From NCBI RefSeq assembly GCF_014323725.1, contig NZ_JABVED010000021.1, forward strand, positions 26,257 to 90,256: 64,000 nucleotides of DNA. Reading direction: 5' to 3'. This document shows positions 9,073 to 16,535 of the stretch, piece after piece. The notes under the pieces are model-generated. The model was given only the letters and a program-made list of their open reading frames with translations, did not search any database and had not been told where the DNA came from. The stretch comes from Actinokineospora xionganensis. GTDB taxonomy: Bacteria; Actinomycetota; Actinomycetes; Mycobacteriales; Pseudonocardiaceae. Positions within the stretch are counted from its first letter, which is position 1, and each line of letters starts with the position of its first letter. A program made the position numbers and the translations under genes.

Positions 9073-10317
9073 TCAGTGTTCGTCGACCACGCCGAACTCC
9101 AGCTTGGTCAGCTCGCGCTTGGCGATCGTGGTCAGGAAGATCGAGATACCCGCGTGGCTGTGCTGCATCGACAGGTCACGCCACACCCGCTCGATCCGCT
9201 GGCCCTGGCGGACCGCGCTGGAACCCGCGGTGGGGAACAGGTACTTCTGCACCGCGTCCCAGCACAGGCGCACGACCTCGCGGCAGATCACCGCGATCCG
9301 CAGCTCCTGCTCGACGGTGAAGGCCTCCGGGCCCTGCTCGCACAGCTCGCGCCAGGTCTGGATCGACTGGTGGAAAGCGGCTTCCGCGGTGGCGATCATG
9401 CCGGTGGCCTCGCCGTACCAGAACTGGAAGTCCTCGTTCTCCGCGCGGCCGACGATCGGCGGGAACATGGTGGTGCGGCTGCGCATCAGGTCGCCGTACG
9501 CGTCGAGGGCGCCCTGCGCCATGCCGACGGCGAGCACCGCGTCCTCGAGCACCATGAAGCTCAGCGGACCGCCGCCGTACTCGGGGTTCGCGTGCAGCCT
9601 GCGGCCCGGCGTGCCCTCGGTGACGTTGACCTGACTCATGTGCGTGGCGATCGTCTGGTAGTCGGCGACGAACGCGTTCTCCATGACGATGCTGTGCGAG
9701 CCGCTGCCCTTGAGGCCGAGCTGGCCGCCCCAGTCGTCGAGCCGGGTCCACTGCGAGCTGTCGACGATGAACATCATCGGCTCCGGCGGCTCGCCCTCGG
9801 CGCGCGAAACCAAGGTGTGGCCGACGAAGTGGGAGGCGTACGGGATGCCCGAGCAGTAGCTCCACGTGCCGGTGAGCAGCCAGCCGCCTTCGGTGCGGAC
9901 CGCGTCGCCGGACGGCATGACCGTGGCGGGAGCGATGAACTCGCCGCCCGCGAAAGCCTCCTCCTGCACGCGCTCCTCGAACAACGTCCCCACCACGTGC
10001 GCGTGCGCGGCGCCGAGGCAGTACATCCAGCCGGTCGACGGGCACGCGCGGGTGAGGATCTGCACGACCCGCATGAAGGTGTCGATGCCGAAGTCGTAGC
10101 CGCCGAAGCGGCGCGGCACCAGGATTCGGTAGAAACCGGCGTCCCGGAACGCTTCGTGGGTGTCCTCGGCGTAGAAGGTGCGCTGCTCGGTCTCCGCCTG
10201 CCGGTCGACGAGCGTCGCGGCGATGGCGTGTGCGCGCGCGATGACCTCGGCGGGGGTCAGGTCCGGCTCGGGTGGACCGGCGAAGATGGGCTCGGCAATG
10301 TTCGTGGTCAGTGTCAT
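9073..10317 (-). CDS. flavin-dependent monooxygenase of acyl-CoA dehydrogenase fold (group D)
   Basis: The 414-residue protein has the acyl-CoA dehydrogenase-like layout of HsaA-type and nitroso-synthase-type two-component monooxygenases: an N-terminal helical domain (LVPRRFGGYDFG), a middle beta domain (GGWLLTGTWSYCSGIPYASHF, with the characteristic aromatic and Cys in place of a CoA-dehydrogenase signature), and a C-terminal helical bundle with MQHSHAGIS. These enzymes use reduced flavin from a separate reductase to hydroxylate phenols or oxidise amines. No reductase is visible in the window. The gene faces the condensation-domain gene and shares an upstream region with the SRPBCC gene, which holds a candidate pathway operator. 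The substrate is unknown; a tailoring role is inferred. Confidence 0.85.
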   Translation of the reverse strand: MTLTTNIAEPIFAGPPEPDLTPAEVIARAHAIAATLVDRQAETEQRTFYAEDTHEAFRDAGFYRILVPRRFGGYDFGIDTFMRVVQILTRACPSTGWMYCLGAAHAHVVGTLFEERVQEEAFAGGEFIAPATVMPSGDAVRTEGGWLLTGTWSYCSGIPYASHFVGHTLVSRAEGEPPEPMMFIVDSSQWTRLDDWGGQLGLKGSGSHSIVMENAFVADYQTIATHMSQVNVTEGTPGRRLHANPEYGGGPLSFMVLEDAVLAVGMAQGALDAYGDLMRSRTTMFPPIVGRAENEDFQFWYGEATGMIATAEAAFHQSIQTWRELCEQGPEAFTVEQELRIAVICREVVRLCWDAVQKYLFPTAGSSAVRQGQRIERVWRDLSMQHSHAGISIFLTTIAKRELTKLEFGVVDEH

Positions 10318-10470
10318 CGCTGCGCAGATCCTTTACCTCGGAGGGATGGCGCCGCTCGTCCGCCCCATATTTCGGCCGCCCAAGCAGCCTCACACAGGCC
10401 CGCGGGCGGTCGCCTCTCCCTCGATGCGAAGTTGCGGGCAGGACCGCATTTTGGAAGGTGCGCGCAAACG

Positions 10471-10484
10471 CTTGAACCACAAGG
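10471..10484. promoter_or_regulatory. candidate pathway operator, CTTG-N5-CAAGG
   Basis: CTTG and CAAGG separated by five bases lie between the divergent monooxygenase and SRPBCC genes. The half-sites and spacing match the stronger palindromes at 32421 and 42980. Its central bases AACCA differ from the CCGG centre of those sites, so this is the weakest of the four. Confidence 0.4.
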
Positions 10485-10578
10485 CTTTAGGCGGATGCGC
10501 CGACCCGCGGGCCCACCGTGGCGGCGCCCTCCACCATGCAGTCCGACCAGACCGAATGCATTCAGAAAGGACAGTTCG

Positions 10579-11031
10579 ATGACTGATTCCTCGACGGGCG
10601 AACTGACCATCACCCGCCTGCTCGACGCCACCCCGGAGCAGGCCTTCGCGGCGTGGACCGAGGCCGAGCGCTTCTCCCAGTGGTGGGGTGGCCCTGGCTT
10701 CACCGCGCCCGTGGCCGACGTCGCGCTCGACCCGAAGGTCGGCGGCGAGTGGAAGGCCACCATCGTCGCCGACGAGGACGGCTCGAAGTACCCGTTCCAG
10801 GGCAACTACGAGGTCGTCGACGCGCCGAACAAGCTGGTGTTCACGCTGCTGGACAACAACCACCCGGACGCGGCGCCGGAGTCGATGACCGTCACCTTCA
10901 CCCCGGCGGGCGAGAAGACCGAGATGGTCGTGCACCAGGACAGCAACCTGGACGCGGAGACCCTGGAGAAGGCCAAGGAGGGCTGGGGCGGGTTCTTCGA
11001 CGGCCTGGCGACCTACTTGGCCAAGGCCTGA
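10579..11031 (+). CDS. SRPBCC (AHSA1-type) protein
   Basis: This 150-residue protein has the START-like SRPBCC fold signature of AHSA1 relatives: TITRLLDATPEQAFAAWTEAERFSQWWGG at the N-terminus, LDPKVGGEWKATI in the middle and a C-terminal helix GWGGFFDGLATYLAKA. Members bind small hydrophobic ligands in a deep cavity; some act as cyclases or binding proteins in biosynthesis. The start ATG has AGAAAGGA eight bases upstream. It diverges from the flavin monooxygenase gene, and a second SRPBCC gene occurs at 47.5 kb near the P450. No ligand can be named. Confidence 0.85.
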   Translation: MTDSSTGELTITRLLDATPEQAFAAWTEAERFSQWWGGPGFTAPVADVALDPKVGGEWKATIVADEDGSKYPFQGNYEVVDAPNKLVFTLLDNNHPDAAPESMTVTFTPAGEKTEMVVHQDSNLDAETLEKAKEGWGGFFDGLATYLAKA

Positions 11032-11091
11032 GTGGCTTAGGTCCCCACGCGGCCACGCGCGGGGACGTCGCGGGTGTGTCGGGTGATCTGC

Positions 11092-11139
11092 GGAGCCGCG
11101 GTCCCACTGTCCGTTGAGGACAGTTGGGACCGCGGCTCC
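11092..11139 (+). terminator. long terminator hairpin
   Basis: GGAGCCGCGGTCCC and CTGTCC on the left pair with GGACAG and GGGACCGCGGCTCC on the right, giving about 20 bp of stem with one small internal bulge and a 5-base loop. It follows the SRPBCC gene. Confidence 0.8.
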
Positions 11140-11273
11140 ACTGCTTTTCGGGAAAAGTTCCCGAGCCTGGGATGAAAGTGACGAAGACCGCACTCGCGAA
11201 GATGTCGCCCCGCACGGTCGGGCGAATCATTGTCCCGGTCGGACCAGTCGAGCCAGGTCAGAGGAGATCAACC

Positions 11274-11981
11274 GTGACACAGGAAATGGAAAGGATCGCT
11301 CCGGCGCTGCCGACGGACACGGCAGGCGAGCGACCGGGGCGGACGATTCCGCGTGCGCCGTGGATGATCCCGATGGCGTTGCTGGTCATCGGATTCCTCA
11401 TCTACCAGTTACCTCCCTGGGCTGCGCTGGACCCGACGCGGTCGCGTATCCCGCTGCAGAACCCGGCGCACTACTGGCTGATCGTCGGGCACGTGTTCAC
11501 CGGGACGATCTCGCTGGTGACAGGTGTCTTGCAGGTGTGGCCGCGGTTGCGGATCACCCGGCCGAAGGCACACCGGTGGATCGGGCGGGCGTACGTGTTC
11601 CTTGGGGCGGTGCCGTCCGGAATTCTCGCGCTCGTGATGCTGCCGGTGGCGTACCCGGTCGGGAAGATCGGCGTTGCCATGTCGGCATCGTTGTGGACCG
11701 GCGCGGCGATCTTGGGCTGGGTCAAGCTGCGGCAGCGGCGGTATGCGGCGCACCGGCAGCTGATGCTCTACAGCATCGCGATCATGTGGGGGCAGGTGAT
11801 CTGGGGGTTCATGATCGGGATGCCGTTCGTGCTCGGGTGGATCCCTGGTCAGATCAACTTCGCGTTGGTGATCGAGGCGGCCCGATGGGTCGGGTGGACC
11901 GGCAACATCGTGCTTCTGGGTTGGTGGCTCAACCGGACTCGTGGGCGTCGGATCGGTGGACTCGCGGGCGTCAAGGCCTGA
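11274..11981 (+). CDS. DUF2306-type multi-pass membrane protein
   Basis: The 235-residue product has about six hydrophobic segments and the pattern seen in predicted membrane proteins of the DUF2306 class: H in WLIVGHVFTGTISLVTGVLQ, then HRWIGRAYV and AAHRQLMLYS, histidines on successive helices that recall cytochrome-b561-like haem or metal ligands. The GTG start is chosen because GAGGAGA lies about seven bases upstream; the frame is open to 11124. It is a single gene between terminators. Function unknown. Confidence 0.75.
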   Translation: MTQEMERIAPALPTDTAGERPGRTIPRAPWMIPMALLVIGFLIYQLPPWAALDPTRSRIPLQNPAHYWLIVGHVFTGTISLVTGVLQVWPRLRITRPKAHRWIGRAYVFLGAVPSGILALVMLPVAYPVGKIGVAMSASLWTGAAILGWVKLRQRRYAAHRQLMLYSIAIMWGQVIWGFMIGMPFVLGWIPGQINFALVIEAARWVGWTGNIVLLGWWLNRTRGRRIGGLAGVKA

Positions 11982-11987
11982 TTGTCC

Positions 11988-12040
11988 GGAGTGGAGTCGC
12001 GCTCGGCATGGTCGCCGGGCGCGACTTCGTCGTCCACTCC
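11988..12040. terminator. bidirectional imperfect hairpin
   Basis: GGAGTGGA-GTCGCGC on the left and GCGCGAC ... TCCACTCC on the right form an imperfect stem between the converging DUF2306 and Hcp-like genes. Confidence 0.6.
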
Positions 12041-12062
12041 TGAGCAGGTCGTGCGGAGCGCC

Positions 12063-12680
12063 TCAGACCGGCCTGCCCGCCTTGAGGTCCCAACCCGCTA
12101 CCGCTGTCCCGTCGTCGTAGTTGATGACGATCTTCGAGAAGCTCAATTCGACTTGTTCCTTGGACGTGCCCGTGTCGCCGGCCTGATACGACGACACGAT
12201 CACGTCGGACAGTGTGATGACCAGGAAGTCGCTCGTCTCGCCCTCGATCGTGCGCCGCGCGCTGAAAGTGACTTGCTTGATCACCTGTCCGCTCGCCGCG
12301 GCCTGCATCAACGGTGGGCCTGCCTTCCCAGTGCTCGCCGAGGCCAAGGCCAGATTGGCGAACACGGGTTTGCCCGCGGCCGAGCCGTTGGTGGCGCCGT
12401 TCGACACGCCCCACTTCATCGAGGAGAATTCGATCTCGTCCTCGTGCCCGTCTCGAACCGAGGAACCCTCGATGCCGTCCACCTTCAGGAAGAAATCCCC
12501 CGAGTCCTGGGTGGCGACCATCCCCGCGAGCGTCGCGAAATCGACACCGGTTGTCTGCTGTGTAGCGGGCGCCGCCGGCTCAAGCCCGACCGCGATCACG
12601 GCCATGATGGCGACAAGCGCGGCAACGGGCTTCGCCCTCAGCCGTGGTGTCGAGCGGAGCACACTCCCTGCGCTGGTCAT
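12063..12680 (-). CDS. secreted Hcp-like (type VI tube fold) protein
   Basis: The 205-residue product carries an N-terminal hydrophobic segment (AALVAIMAVIAVGL) that looks like a Sec signal or anchor, followed by a domain with the landmarks of the Hcp family: FFLKVDGIEGSS, a DEIEFSSMKWGVS stretch, PLMQAAASGQVIKQVTF and EQVELSFSKIVINYD. Hcp forms the ring-stacked tube of type VI secretion systems in Gram-negative bacteria. No other type VI gene is nearby, and the signal peptide implies Sec export, so this is probably a stand-alone secreted Hcp-fold protein of unknown role. The ATG at 12680 is preferred over an upstream TTG because GGAAGG precedes it. Confidence 0.8.
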   Translation of the reverse strand: MTSAGSVLRSTPRLRAKPVAALVAIMAVIAVGLEPAAPATQQTTGVDFATLAGMVATQDSGDFFLKVDGIEGSSVRDGHEDEIEFSSMKWGVSNGATNGSAAGKPVFANLALASASTGKAGPPLMQAAASGQVIKQVTFSARRTIEGETSDFLVITLSDVIVSSYQAGDTGTSKEQVELSFSKIVINYDDGTAVAGWDLKAGRPV

Positions 12681-12829
12681 GGTGGAGCCTTCCGTCAACG
12701 TTGCCCGAGGCGAGGTGCCTCGGCTATGGCGTCGACCGAACGGACCAGGTTGTTACGGCGGTTTCCCGCCGCGGTACCGGCAAATGGATGCGGTGTCGAC
12801 ATTCGTTTACCGAACGTGACCAGGACGCG

Positions 12830-12940
12830 CCGTTGCGTCAGAGAGGCACGTTCGGCTTCGTTGTCGACAAGGGCGACGGTGGCCTTGTACACGTTCGTCG
12901 CCTCCGTCAGCAGCAGATACGCGCGGCTTGCCGTCTCGCA
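12830..12940 (-). pseudogene. fragment of the 3' end of an ECF sigma-factor gene
   Basis: Read on the minus strand, this stretch encodes LLLTEATNVYKATVALVDNEAERASLTQR, matching the extreme C-terminus of the intact ECF sigma at 22.6-23.8 kb (EEAANAYKAAIALAENEAERAFLTQR). At the DNA level 12831-12908 and 22574-22651 agree at about 62 of 78 positions without gaps, counted by hand, in the same orientation. Nothing upstream of the fragment is sigma-like. It is either a displaced 3' end left by insertion of the 12.9-22.5 kb segment or the relic of a paralogue. Confidence 0.75.
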
Positions 12941-13207
12941 CTACTCGGCGGGCAACACGTAGTGCAGTTGATACCGATCCGCACTCAACACCATGTCGTT
13001 GACTTCAACCGGATATCCGCCGTCCGCGATCGCGACCCGGGTGATCGTCAGCACTGGAATGCCGGACGTCAGCTGGAGGCTTGAGCGCTCCTGCGGCGTG
13101 GGCTGACGAGCGCTCACCAACTCCTCGAAGTGTCCGAGCCGGTGACCGGCTTCTTCCAGCCGTGCATAGACCCCGCCCTCCCCGGTGTCCACTTCCTCGA
13201 TGGCCGT
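12941..13207 (-). pseudogene. GntR-family regulator remnant (UTRA domain only)
   Basis: About 88 residues from EEVDTGEGGVYARLEEAGHR to the stop match the ligand-binding UTRA domain of HutC/FarR-type GntR regulators, including VLTITRVAIADGGYPVEVND and the terminal DRYQLHYVLPAE. The DNA-binding winged-helix half is missing. Upstream the frame runs into sequence that belongs, in another frame, to a different gene remnant. Without the HTH it cannot work as a repressor. Confidence 0.8.
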
Positions 13208-13416
13208 CTGCCGCCTGCAGTGTTGACGAGTGCGGCGACGTCGCCGGCCAGTTTGCGGCGGTCGGACTCGCTGTTGCCGTAGTGGTCGCGCTTGTAGTCG
13301 AGATCGAACGATTCTTTGGTGCTTGAGGCGACCAGCGCCTCCAGGTGTTCGGCTACCAGTTGGTCCAGCGTGACGCCGAACAAGGTTTCCAAACGGCGTG
13401 ATCGAAGGTTGACCAT
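13208..13416 (-). pseudogene. N-terminal fragment of an AlbA_2/Schlafen-type protein
   Basis: From the ATG at 13416 the frame encodes about 70 residues, including LDLDYKRDHYG-like FDLDYKRDHYGNSESDRR and LAGDVAALVNTAGG. This is the start of the divergent AlbA_2 (Schlafen AAA-related) DNA-binding domain found on many ATP-binding regulators. Homology stops abruptly at the TAGG codons, exactly where the GntR UTRA homology begins in another frame; the frame itself runs to 13114 as nonsense. It marks an illegitimate deletion or insertion joint. Confidence 0.65.
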
Positions 13417-13494
13417 CACCCCATTGTGAGGCGCGGCGAGACTGGCCCTCGCCTGCTACACGGGTGAGATCTCCGGCCAGACCCATGAAACACA

Positions 13495-13523
13495 CTCGAC
13501 CCCCGGCGCTGCCGGGGGTCGAG
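13495..13523 (-). terminator. terminator after the DUF397 gene
   Basis: A perfect 13-bp stem CTCGACCCCCGGC / GCCGGGGGTCGAG with a 3-base loop lies 54 bp beyond the DUF397 stop codon. Confidence 0.8.
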
Positions 13524-13576
13524 GGACTAGCGCGGGTCGTCGCGCGTCCGTTGTGATCGCGCGGGACAGAATGCGA

Positions 13577-13807
13577 TCAGGTCAGGTGGTCGAACTCGCC
13601 ACCCTTCGCGCCGGAGAGCATGGCGGCAATCTCGTTCTCGGTGAACTGGAGGATCGCGCTGTGAGCGCCGAGTTTGCTGTCGCGGACGCCGATGACGCGG
13701 CCGACCTTGGTGAACTCGACGCAGCTCTGGTTGGGCTGACTCGCGGTGGCCTTCTGCCAGGTGGCTGCGGCGAACGCCTCGGCGGGCAGGTAGTCGTGTA
13801 GGGCCAT
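13577..13807 (-). CDS. DUF397 domain protein
   Basis: This 76-residue protein has the DUF397 pattern: a Trp near the N-terminus (TWQKATASQPNQSCVEF), VGVRDSK-type VIGVRDSKLG, then LQFTENEIAAMLSGAKGGEFD. DUF397 proteins are small partners of XRE regulators in actinomycetes, where the pair controls development and secondary metabolism. The ATG is preceded by GGAAGGA. The XRE gene ends 21 bp upstream on the same strand, so the two form an operon. Confidence 0.92.
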   Translation of the reverse strand: MALHDYLPAEAFAAATWQKATASQPNQSCVEFTKVGRVIGVRDSKLGAHSAILQFTENEIAAMLSGAKGGEFDHLT

Positions 13808-13828
13808 GAGCGGTTCCTTCCGGTGGTG

Positions 13829-14698
13829 CTAGCTGTAGTGGTCCGCCACTTTCCCGATGAACTCAACGGAGTCCTGCGGGCCCAGTGCGGCGGCTTGGAG
13901 GTAGCCCCAGAGCTGTTCGTAAGCCTCGACGCGGTCGTGGTCGTCGAGGTAGCGCGCGTCGTCGTACTGCTCGACGTAGACGAAGTTGAGCGGGTTGGCG
14001 ATACCCGGGCCGGGGACGTGGATGAGGCAGAAGTCGAGGGAGGCGTAGAGGATCGGGTCGTTGCCGCCGAATGGCAGGACCTGGATCTGGACGTTCGGAT
14101 AGTCGGCGATCTCGATCAACCGGTGCATCTGGTCGCGCATTACCGCAGCGCCGCCATAACCGCGGCGCAGGTACGATTCGGACAAGGCGAAGCTGACGGT
14201 GGGTGGAGCGGGGGCCTCGCGGGTGAGAATCGACTGTCGGTAGCGCAGCGCCTGGATCTCGCCGTCGACATCGGTCTTGCCGTGGAACGGGGTGGGCGCG
14301 TCGTGCAGAGCCCGCCGGTATGCCTCGGTCTGGAGCAGGCCGGGAATGATCTCAGACTGCACCTGACGCAGGCGGCCGGCGTGGTGTTCGAGGTCGACCA
14401 GCAGCCGGAAGGATTCTCGGAACAGGTCCCGGTAGCTGGTCCAGTCGCCCTTCTGACCGAGGTTGCGGGCCAGGTCGAGCATGACCTCGATCAGCTCGGG
14501 GCTGGCGCCGTAGAGCTCGCCGAGCAGTTTCGTGTCACCGACGGAGATCTTCGACTGGCCGAGCATGATGCGGTTGATCTTCGAGGGCTGACAGCCGAGA
14601 TGCCGCGCGGCCTCGGCGTCCTTGATGCCCGAGCTGGTCTTGAGTCGGGTGAGCTCGTTGAGCAGCATCAACAGCGGAACGGTGTGCGCGATCGCCAT
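13829..14698 (-). CDS. XRE-family regulator with DUF5753-type C-terminal domain
   Basis: The 289-residue protein has an N-terminal helix-turn-helix (EAARHLGCQPSKINRIMLGQSKIS) and a long C-terminal domain with IIPGLLQTEAYRRAL, a conserved hallmark of the DUF5753 class of XRE regulators (BldB/AbaA-associated group). It should bind DNA and act with the DUF397 partner encoded just downstream. The start has GGAGG nine bases upstream. It diverges from the small membrane-protein gene at 14833; the 134-bp gap holds several copies of TCCTACG or its complement. Control of the neighbouring lanthipeptide locus is plausible but not shown. Confidence 0.9.
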   Translation of the reverse strand: MAIAHTVPLLMLLNELTRLKTSSGIKDAEAARHLGCQPSKINRIMLGQSKISVGDTKLLGELYGASPELIEVMLDLARNLGQKGDWTSYRDLFRESFRLLVDLEHHAGRLRQVQSEIIPGLLQTEAYRRALHDAPTPFHGKTDVDGEIQALRYRQSILTREAPAPPTVSFALSESYLRRGYGGAAVMRDQMHRLIEIADYPNVQIQVLPFGGNDPILYASLDFCLIHVPGPGIANPLNFVYVEQYDDARYLDDHDRVEAYEQLWGYLQAAALGPQDSVEFIGKVADHYS

Positions 14699-14774
14699 CG
14701 GCAGGCCGCCTCCATCAACAAGGCCTGGTCACACACGGTGAGACAGAAACTCACCCGTTAGAACCAAGCGGAAA

Positions 14775-14826
14775 TAGGAACTCCTACGTTAGCTTCATCC
14801 TACGGAACGCAGAAGCCATTGTAGGA
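14775..14826. promoter_or_regulatory. repeated TCCTACG elements in a divergent promoter
   Basis: TAGGA-AC-TCCTA (14775-14786), a second TCCTACG at 14798 and GTAGGA at 14821 lie between the XRE gene and the gene at 14833. The arrangement suggests multiple regulator half-sites; the binding protein is unknown, though autoregulation by the XRE protein is the simplest idea. Confidence 0.4.
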
Positions 14827-14832
14827 GCCACC

Positions 14833-15219
14833 ATGTTGGGGTCAGAGGTTAGCGCAGCGTATCTCGGCTCAACCGGTCACGCGGACGGTTGGAGTCAGGC
14901 CGCCGGCCTGTTCGGGCTGACCCTCATCGGCGTACTCGTCCTGTGTGGCGTGGTGACCTGGGTTCTGCACCTGGTTGAGGAACGCCGCCTTGCCCGCTGC
15001 CGCCGCGCCGGCCTCGCGGTCGAGTGGGTGACGATCCGGGCCCGCCGCGCGGTGCTGGACTTCCAGCCCGCCACCCCGCACACGGTCGGCGCTTCTGCTC
15101 AATCCCCTGGTGATCCGATCTCGGCCCCCGACGCGGGTCGGGTCACCGGGCTCCATTCGCGCCGTCGTCGCACTGTCGCGGTACTGCGCGAGGACGCGGC
15201 GACTGCCCGCACAGCGTGA
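14833..15219 (+). CDS. small single-pass membrane protein, unknown
   Basis: The 128-residue product has one clear transmembrane segment at about residues 25-47 (AAGLFGLTLIGVLVLCGVVTWVLHL) followed by a basic cytoplasmic tail with ERRLARCRRAG and, near the end, SRRRRTVAVL. AGGAG lies close upstream of the ATG. It is the first of three small genes running toward the lanthipeptide locus. No family recognised. Confidence 0.6.
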   Translation: MLGSEVSAAYLGSTGHADGWSQAAGLFGLTLIGVLVLCGVVTWVLHLVEERRLARCRRAGLAVEWVTIRARRAVLDFQPATPHTVGASAQSPGDPISAPDAGRVTGLHSRRRRTVAVLREDAATARTA

Positions 15220-15386
15220 TCTCGCGCTGTGTTCCCGATGCGCGCACATCCCCAGGTGGCCAGATCCGAAGCCGTCCATCGCGGCCGTGGCCACCGTGCG
15301 CGCCGCCCGCCCGCACGACCGAGGCGACTCCCAGTGCCGCCAGGTCGTGCGGGCCGGGCCGAACACCGAAGAGAGGACAGGGACAG

Positions 15387-16046
15387 ATGGCCACGACGCA
15401 GGCCGCGTACCCCACCGACTACACCCCTGATCGGCACACCGCGCTGCACCTGGTCAACACCGGTCAGATCGTCGCGACCGAGGCGATCCTGCGCCGCCCC
15501 GACGGCCGCGACCTCGATCCGGGCGTGTTCGCCGCGCTGATGCGACTGGCCAGGGCCGGCTACGTCGAGGCCCGGCTGCCCCAGACCGGGAATCCCGCCG
15601 CCGTGCGGGACTGGCCGGCGCGGCTGACCGTGGCGGGCATCCAGATGCTCACCCGGTTCGCCAGGCCCACGGCCGGTTCCCGCAGTCGAGCGAGCCAAGC
15701 CGCGCGGTGGCGAGCACGGTGCCCCGTGCCTGACGAGGGGAGCGAGGATGGCCACCACTCCGGTGCTGCGGTGGGGCACCAACAGTCCCGGTGGTCTCTT
15801 CTACGCCGGTCGCGTCCACGCCGTGTCACCCCACGGTCCTCCGCAGGCGATCTGCGGGCTGCCGGTCGGCGAAGTGTGGTCGCACCGGCCGCCTGCTCCC
15901 GAACTCCTGTGCCCGGACTGCTGTGTCGCGGTGATCTCCGCGCTGTTTCCTACGTCCCCGCCACCGCCGCAGCCGATCGCCTGTCCTCCGGGGGCATGGC
16001 TGCCTCCCAGGCCGAGGTGACTGTTTTCCTTCCCGTCCAAGGATAA
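15387..16046 (+). CDS. hypothetical protein with a plausible N-terminal domain and doubtful tail
   Basis: The ATG is preceded by GAGAGGACAGG. The first 95 or so residues look like a real small domain (HTALHLVNTGQIVATEAILRR, FAALMRLARAGYVEARLP, WPARLTVAGIQMLTRF), with the helix spacing of a winged-helix fold. After about residue 100 the frame becomes Ser/Arg-rich low-complexity sequence, and from 15748 it overlaps a separate ORF with its own strong ribosome-binding site. The likely history is loss of a stop or a frameshift near 15690, so the annotated 3' end may not be biological. Confidence 0.5.
   Translation: MATTQAAYPTDYTPDRHTALHLVNTGQIVATEAILRRPDGRDLDPGVFAALMRLARAGYVEARLPQTGNPAAVRDWPARLTVAGIQMLTRFARPTAGSRSRASQAARWRARCPVPDEGSEDGHHSGAAVGHQQSRWSLLRRSRPRRVTPRSSAGDLRAAGRRSVVAPAACSRTPVPGLLCRGDLRAVSYVPATAAADRLSSGGMAASQAEVTVFLPVQG
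15748..16020 (+). CDS. small protein with possible zinc-binding cysteines
   Basis: The 90-residue ORF starts at an ATG with GAGGGGAGCGAGG immediately upstream. It contains an early CGLPVGE and LCPDCCVAVI, three to four cysteines that could bind zinc, then a Pro-rich end. It overlaps the 3' part of the preceding ORF in another frame; of the two, this frame has the more protein-like composition here. It is a short gene of unknown function upstream of the lanthipeptide precursor. Confidence 0.55.
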   Translation: MATTPVLRWGTNSPGGLFYAGRVHAVSPHGPPQAICGLPVGEVWSHRPPAPELLCPDCCVAVISALFPTSPPPPQPIACPPGAWLPPRPR

Positions 16047-16188
16047 CTCCCGATCGAGACGCCCACGGTTCCAGTTCCTCGCACCACTGCCGCTTTGCTG
16101 GTCCCCGGAGAGCCACCCACCACTCTGGTCAGCGACCCCGGCGATCCCGACTTCCTTCTGCGCGTTCTGCGCGGGCTGCGGAGCCTGT

Positions 16189-16204
16189 GATGATCGTGAT
16201 CATC
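16189..16204. promoter_or_regulatory. palindrome upstream of the lanthipeptide precursor gene
   Basis: GATGATC-GT-GATCATC has perfect 7-bp arms and lies about 100 bp upstream of the precursor start, in the 260-bp gene-free leader of the lanthipeptide operon. It is a candidate operator for an unidentified regulator. Confidence 0.45.
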
Positions 16205-16307
16205 CTGGCTGCGGGTGGCGCTGCTGCGCCCGTCACGACTTCCGGCCCCGGTGTGCGCGCCGCGGGCCGGTTGGAAGAGATCGACGAGAACCGACGAAAG
16301 GACAATT

Positions 16308-16454
16308 GTGATCAACACGCTGGACGACTTCGACCTCGACGTCGCCATCTCCACCGACCTGGGCACCGGCGACCAGGCGGCTGCGGCGGCGGCGTGCAGG
16401 ACCGACGACGGCTGCGCGGCGACGTGCGCGTCGTCGTGCGTCAGCAACGTCTGA
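16308..16454 (+). CDS. FxLD-family lanthipeptide precursor
   Basis: This 48-residue peptide starts at a GTG with GAAAGGA five bases upstream. Its leader carries the FDLD motif (residues 8-11) that defines FxLD precursors, followed by an alanine run. The core region from about Cys30 has four cysteines (30, 36, 40, 44) and five hydroxy residues (Thr32, Thr39, Ser42, Ser43, Ser46), enough for up to four thioether rings. Asp33-Asp34-Gly35 sits between the first two cysteines, the kind of Asp-Gly site a PIMT-like enzyme could convert to isoaspartate. The modification genes follow directly. Ring pattern and leader cleavage site cannot be read from sequence. Confidence 0.9.
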   Translation: MINTLDDFDLDVAISTDLGTGDQAAAAAACRTDDGCAATCASSCVSNV

Positions 16455-16467
16455 TCTGACCCTTGTC

Positions 16468-16498
16468 GCCGGGACCGGGTACGGCACCCGGTCCCGGC
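16468..16498 (+). terminator. hairpin between precursor and LanB genes (attenuator)
   Basis: GCCGGGACCGGGT and ACCCGGTCCCGGC form a perfect 13-bp stem with a 5-base loop and no T-run. Placed between precursor and lanB, it probably terminates partly, so that more precursor than enzyme is made, or protects the precursor mRNA. Confidence 0.7.
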
Positions 16499-16535
16499 GG
16501 CCACTTCACGCTCAACCCGTTGACGGGAGAACCCT

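Noticed and set aside
12063..12680. Evidence of a type VI secretion system
   Set aside because: Only an Hcp-fold protein with its own signal peptide is present; no sheath, VgrG, baseplate or ClpV genes.
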